Position numbers and translations under genes: made by a program. The notes under the pieces are model-generated. The model ran no database searches. It was not told the origin of the DNA and was given only the letters and a program-made list of their open reading frames with translations. From Homoserinibacter sp. YIM 151385 (GTDB lineage: Bacteria; Actinomycetota; Actinomycetes; Actinomycetales; Microbacteriaceae), in NCBI RefSeq assembly GCF_027912415.1, contig NZ_CP115175.1, positions 558,001 to 622,000 on the forward strand: DNA of 64,000 bases, written 5' to 3'. Shown here in pieces: positions 63,717 to 64,000 of this stretch; within the stretch, counting starts at the first letter, position 1, and each line of letters opens with the position of its first letter.

Positions 63717-64000
63717 ATGCAGCAGTCCCACCCCTGGTCGCGCTACGTCGCCATCGGCGACTCCTTCACCGAGGGCATCGGGGACCCCGAGCCCCGCAGC
63801 CCGGGAGGCCACCGCGGCTGGGCGGACCGCGTCGCCGAGGTGCTCGGCAGCGGCACCGAGGACTTCGCCTACGCCAACCTCGCGATCCGCGGCCGCCTCC
63901 TCCAGCAGATCCTCGACGAGCAGGTCGACGCCGCGCTCGAGCTCCGGCCGGACCTCATCACCATCTCGGCCGGCGGCAACGACATCATCCGCCCCGGCAC
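63717..64000 (+). CDS. SGNH/GDSL hydrolase (3' end missing)
   Basis: The first 94 codons show YVAIGDSFTEGIGDPEP (block I with nucleophile Ser), a conserved Asn in YANLAIRGRLL (block II-like Gly/Asn) and SAGGNDIIRPG (block III). The gene continues beyond the window. It probably hydrolyses an ester or acetyl group. The start ATG 63717 lacks a strong ribosome site. Confidence 0.9.
   Translation, partial: MQQSHPWSRYVAIGDSFTEGIGDPEPRSPGGHRGWADRVAEVLGSGTEDFAYANLAIRGRLLQQILDEQVDAALELRPDLITISAGGNDIIRPG

Overview
The window is high-GC DNA from an actinobacterium, most likely Microbacteriaceae. Signs are the Mycobacterium-like gene order (pafB-pafC-tatA-tatC-helY-lnt, trmI, PAC2, uppP, M20 peptidase), RbpA, a DUF3000/RNase D pair, actinobacterial LexA boxes and imuA'/imuB/dnaE2, and many -10 boxes placed 6-8 nt before start codons, as expected for leaderless mRNAs. 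The pupylation/proteasome genes usually found beside pafBC are absent.

Layout. 1-3.5 kb: LytS/LytR-type two-component system coupled to a small membrane protein and a sodium:solute symporter. 3.5-19.1 kb: chromosomal housekeeping genes (dxs, an MFS exporter, a fatty-acid beta-oxidation pair, RNase D/DUF3000, an alpha/beta hydrolase, a RibD-like reductase, sufE, a rhodanese, zapE and small unknowns).

19.1-26.8 kb: an integrated filamentous phage (inovirus-like) of about 7.7 kb. It is bounded by two sites sharing the XerC arm and centre of a chromosomal dif site. The left site is a complete dif; the right site has a degenerate XerD arm. No integrase is present, so XerC/XerD of the host are the likely recombinases, and the window should lie at the replication terminus. 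On the minus strand the order is SSB, seven very small coupled ORFs (28-57 aa), a 51-aa major coat protein, a 662-aa adsorption-type protein, a 90-aa membrane protein, a Zot/pI-type ATPase and an HUH replication initiator. This is close to the Ff order V-VII-IX-VIII-III-VI-I. The attachment site lies inside the rep reading frame: the N-terminal part is at the left end, the C-terminal part at the right end, and the frame is continuous when the ends are joined. A small HTH regulator sits next to two ATCAAC-N4-GTTGAT operators, and a gene-poor region with strong hairpins is the candidate origin/packaging region.

26.9-37.5 kb: a LysR regulator divergent from a HisD-like dehydrogenase, a nitrilase-family amidase and an NCS1 permease (a probable catabolic operon); then Nudix, S9 peptidase and SDR genes overlapping head to tail, NfeD/SPFH membrane proteins, a GDPD and rbpA. 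37.5-50.7 kb: lnt, helY, tatC, tatA, pafC, pafB, an FKBP lipoprotein, trmI, a HAD phosphatase, PAC2, uppP, an M20 peptidase and tRNA-Leu(GAG).

50.8-64 kb: a DNA-damage region. LexA boxes precede imuA' and imuB; imuB is followed by dnaE2, a probable pyrimidine-dimer glycosylase-like gene, a DEAD/DEAH helicase and dinB. A DUF1905 gene and an alkaline phosphatase with a possible PHO box lie between imuA' and imuB. The window ends inside an SGNH hydrolase gene.
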